Assembly: GCF_000330725.2 (NCBI RefSeq)
Contig: NZ_AMZY02000008.1
Coordinates: 62,001 to 126,000 of the forward strand
Source: Mariniradius saccharolyticus AK6
GTDB taxonomy: Bacteria > Bacteroidota > Bacteroidia > Cytophagales > Cyclobacteriaceae
DNA: 64,000 bases
Direction of reading: 5' to 3'
Under the pieces are notes generated by a model. The model ran no database searches and had not been told where the DNA came from. It was given only the letters and a program-made list of their open reading frames with translations. A program made the position numbers and the translations under genes. The number at the start of each line of letters is the position of its first letter. Position 1 is the first letter of the stretch. Below, piece by piece: positions 62,324 to 64,000 of the stretch.

Positions 62324-63718
62324 TTATTTGAGTTTTTTGACTTTCAGGTTTTTGAAATGCACTTCATTGCCGTGGTCTTGGAGCAACAGGTGGCCTTCGG
62401 GCGCTTCACCGAAGTTTTCCCAAACCTTGTACTTGCTGATGGCCACCAAATCACGGAACTCCTGCGATCCACGTACATATTCCACGACTTTGACGCCGTT
62501 GAGGTAATGTTCGACGCGGTTGTCGGGATAGACCACGATGCGGCCTTTGTTCCATTCCCCGGGTCCTTTGACAAAGCGTGCCTGCTTGTTGGCCTTGATC
62601 AAATCATAGAGCGAGGCCAAGGTACGGTTGCCCTCCCGTCCCATCTTGGCATCGGGATGGCGCTCGTCGTCGAGGATTTGGTATTCCAAGCCGATTGCCG
62701 AACCGGAATTGTTTTCTTTCAAGGTGACAAAATATTTCACCCCGCTGTTGGCGCCTTCGGTAATCTTGAAGTCAAAGGCAAAATCAAAGGCAGCGTATTT
62801 TTCTTTCGTCACGATATCCCCAAAATTGGAGGATTCGCCACCATCGGTGCCTTCCACCTTCAAAATCCCGTCTTTGATTGTCCAGCCTTTTTGTGGAAAG
62901 GTCTCTTTGTAGGCGCCTACCCAGGCTTCTGTGCTTTTCCCGTCAAACAACAGTTTCCAGCCGTTCGCTTTTTCGTAGGCGGTCAGCTCGTTCAATCCTG
63001 TATTCACCACAAAGAGGTCTTTTTTGAAAGCCTTGGGTTTTAGGTTTTCCGTTTGGATGCGGATATTCCTGAAATAGGTCTTATTGCCGGCATCCTTGGC
63101 ATCCGAAATGCTGTGTACCTGAAGTCCAACAAATCCACGGGCATCCATGTCGTCCACGACGTAGGCGACTTCCTGTCCGTTTATCCAGGTTTTGATTTCC
63201 TTTCCGATTACTTCGATCCGGTAACTGTTCCACTCTCCCATCTTGAAGGCTGATTTGGCCGCCGGATTGAGGTCTAAGGGATACAGCCAACCACGGCGCG
63301 CCTCGTCGTAAACTCCGCCCGACCAAGCCCTGGATGTTGGGTCTGCTTCGATTTGGTAGCCGAAGACGAGCCCTTGGCCTTCCCTGGCCTTGGGATCATA
63401 CTGTCCGCGTGCCATGATGCCTGAGTTACTTGAGAGGTTTTCGATCTTCAGGTCCAATTCAAGGACAAAATCCCCAAATTGCTGTTCGGTAATCAAAAAG
63501 GTATTGGGTGTATTCGCTTTGGCATAGCCAACGATGATGCCATTTTCCACTTTGAATTCGGCTTCACCTGCCACTGCCTTCCACCCGCTAAGGTCCTTTC
63601 CGTTGAAAAGTGTCCGCCATTGGGTATTCTGGGCGATGGATTCGGTTTGGAATGATAGATAGGCAAATGCGAGGAGAAACAGCTGCGCTACCAAAAACAA
63701 TGGTCTATTTCGGGGCAT
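62324..63718 (-). CDS. Secreted protein with two DUF1080 (3-keto-disaccharide hydrolase) domains
   Basis: A 464-residue exported protein with an N-terminal signal (MPRNRPLFLVAQLFLLAFAYLS). It holds two tandem DUF1080 domains: first about 30-225 (WRTLFNGKDLSGWKAV), second about 250-462 (WKLLFDGKSTEAWVGA). DUF1080 proteins are concanavalin-like enzymes or binding modules now linked to 3-keto-glycoside hydrolysis. It is transcribed with the downstream Gfo/Idh gene, consistent with oxidised sugar metabolism outside the cytoplasm. Confidence 0.9.
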   Translation of the reverse strand: MPRNRPLFLVAQLFLLAFAYLSFQTESIAQNTQWRTLFNGKDLSGWKAVAGEAEFKVENGIIVGYAKANTPNTFLITEQQFGDFVLELDLKIENLSSNSGIMARGQYDPKAREGQGLVFGYQIEADPTSRAWSGGVYDEARRGWLYPLDLNPAAKSAFKMGEWNSYRIEVIGKEIKTWINGQEVAYVVDDMDARGFVGLQVHSISDAKDAGNKTYFRNIRIQTENLKPKAFKKDLFVVNTGLNELTAYEKANGWKLLFDGKSTEAWVGAYKETFPQKGWTIKDGILKVEGTDGGESSNFGDIVTKEKYAAFDFAFDFKITEGANSGVKYFVTLKENNSGSAIGLEYQILDDERHPDAKMGREGNRTLASLYDLIKANKQARFVKGPGEWNKGRIVVYPDNRVEHYLNGVKVVEYVRGSQEFRDLVAISKYKVWENFGEAPEGHLLLQDHGNEVHFKNLKVKKLK

Positions 63719-63922
63719 GGTCTTGATTTTATATGGTCCAAATTCCTGATTTAGGCAGGTTTATTCAACATCCTATAGGTGCAAATACGGAAACGATTGC
63801 GACTTCGAGGTACAATTCTCTCTTTTGATTCTTGAATTTATGGATTATCTTGGAAACATGCCTTCACAATGTGACGGCAGGAAAAATACAGAAACCCCTT
63901 CCGACAATAAATCCTCAAACCC

Positions 63923-64000
63923 ATGAAGAACCTTTCCCTTTCGGCTTTGCTGCTTTTGTTTACAGCAATCCTATCGGTCCATGCACAACAAATCCAAACA
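63923..64000 (+). CDS. Start of a secreted protein, cut by window end
   Basis: Only 26 codons are visible (MKNLSLSALLLLFTAIL SVHAQ, ending QQIQT). They form a clear signal peptide with a cleavage-like SVHAQ end, so the product is exported. Identity cannot be told. Confidence 0.55.
   Translation, partial: MKNLSLSALLLLFTAILSVHAQQIQT

Overview
The window looks like a defence and mobile-element island in a Bacteroidota chromosome, probably from the Cytophagales. The support is moderate GC, weak Shine-Dalgarno sites, Bacteroidota-type promoter boxes (TAnnTTTG), and a chromosomal flank with a Gfo/Idh/MocA dehydrogenase next to a DUF1080 hydrolase. No rRNA, tRNA or CRISPR array was seen. All functional names come from motif recognition by eye; nothing was searched.

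Layout, left to right. (1) 1-7.4 kb: the 3' part of a giant TcA-type toxin subunit gene, cut by the window edge. (2) 7.6-10.7 kb (minus): a CARF/RtcR-type sigma-54 activator followed by a reading frame with a HEPN-like RNase motif, split by an in-frame TGA. Diverging from it is a five-gene plus-strand run (10.8-13.9 kb): DUF4258 protein, HNH protein, coiled-coil protein, DUF4407 membrane protein and vWA protein. (3) 14.1-16.8 kb: a translationally coupled pair, a DUF3696-type ATPase and a PLD-like partner. (4) 16.8-19.1 kb: a DEAH helicase (minus). (5) 19.3-21.4 kb: a small protein and a lipoprotein. (6) 21.6-37.9 kb: a complete type 1 BREX system (brxA, brxB, brxC, pglX, pglZ, brxL) with an McrB/McrC restriction pair set between pglX and pglZ. 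(7) 38-44.6 kb (minus): a 932-aa protein with an N-terminal GIY-YIG (T5orf172) domain, a TPR protein and a RecD-like helicase. (8) 44.9-47.1 kb (minus): a retron. Its RT has NAxxH and YADD motifs, a HEPN-like effector candidate follows, and I identify a likely msr-msd RNA (a1/a2 arms, three hairpins, a TAGGTTTG promoter box) directly upstream of the RT. A WYL regulator diverges from it. (9) 48.4-58.7 kb: mobile-element genes, including a helicase-like protein with a degenerate P-loop, a C-rich intergenic stretch, two paralogous unknown proteins, HTH proteins, a tyrosine recombinase and its small zinc-finger/HTH partner. (10) 58.8-64 kb: chromosomal backbone with mnmE, a thioredoxin-fold protein, a repeat-rich spacer, the Gfo/Idh dehydrogenase, the DUF1080 hydrolase and the start of a secreted protein.

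The recombinase operon abuts the 3' end of mnmE, a known integration hotspot (SGI1-type islands use the last bases of trmE/mnmE). An int promoter and three 11-bp direct repeats lie in the junction. I infer that much of the window left of 58.8 kb is an integrated island, although I could not find the distal copy of the att core here. The island appears to stack several independent anti-phage modules: BREX methylation-based exclusion, modification-dependent McrBC, a retron, a CARF-sensing HEPN module and ATPase/nuclease pairs. The most novel candidates are the CARF-sigma54/HEPN locus with its divergent operon, the retron with its unassigned effector, and the McrBC-in-BREX hybrid with a mosaic pglX.
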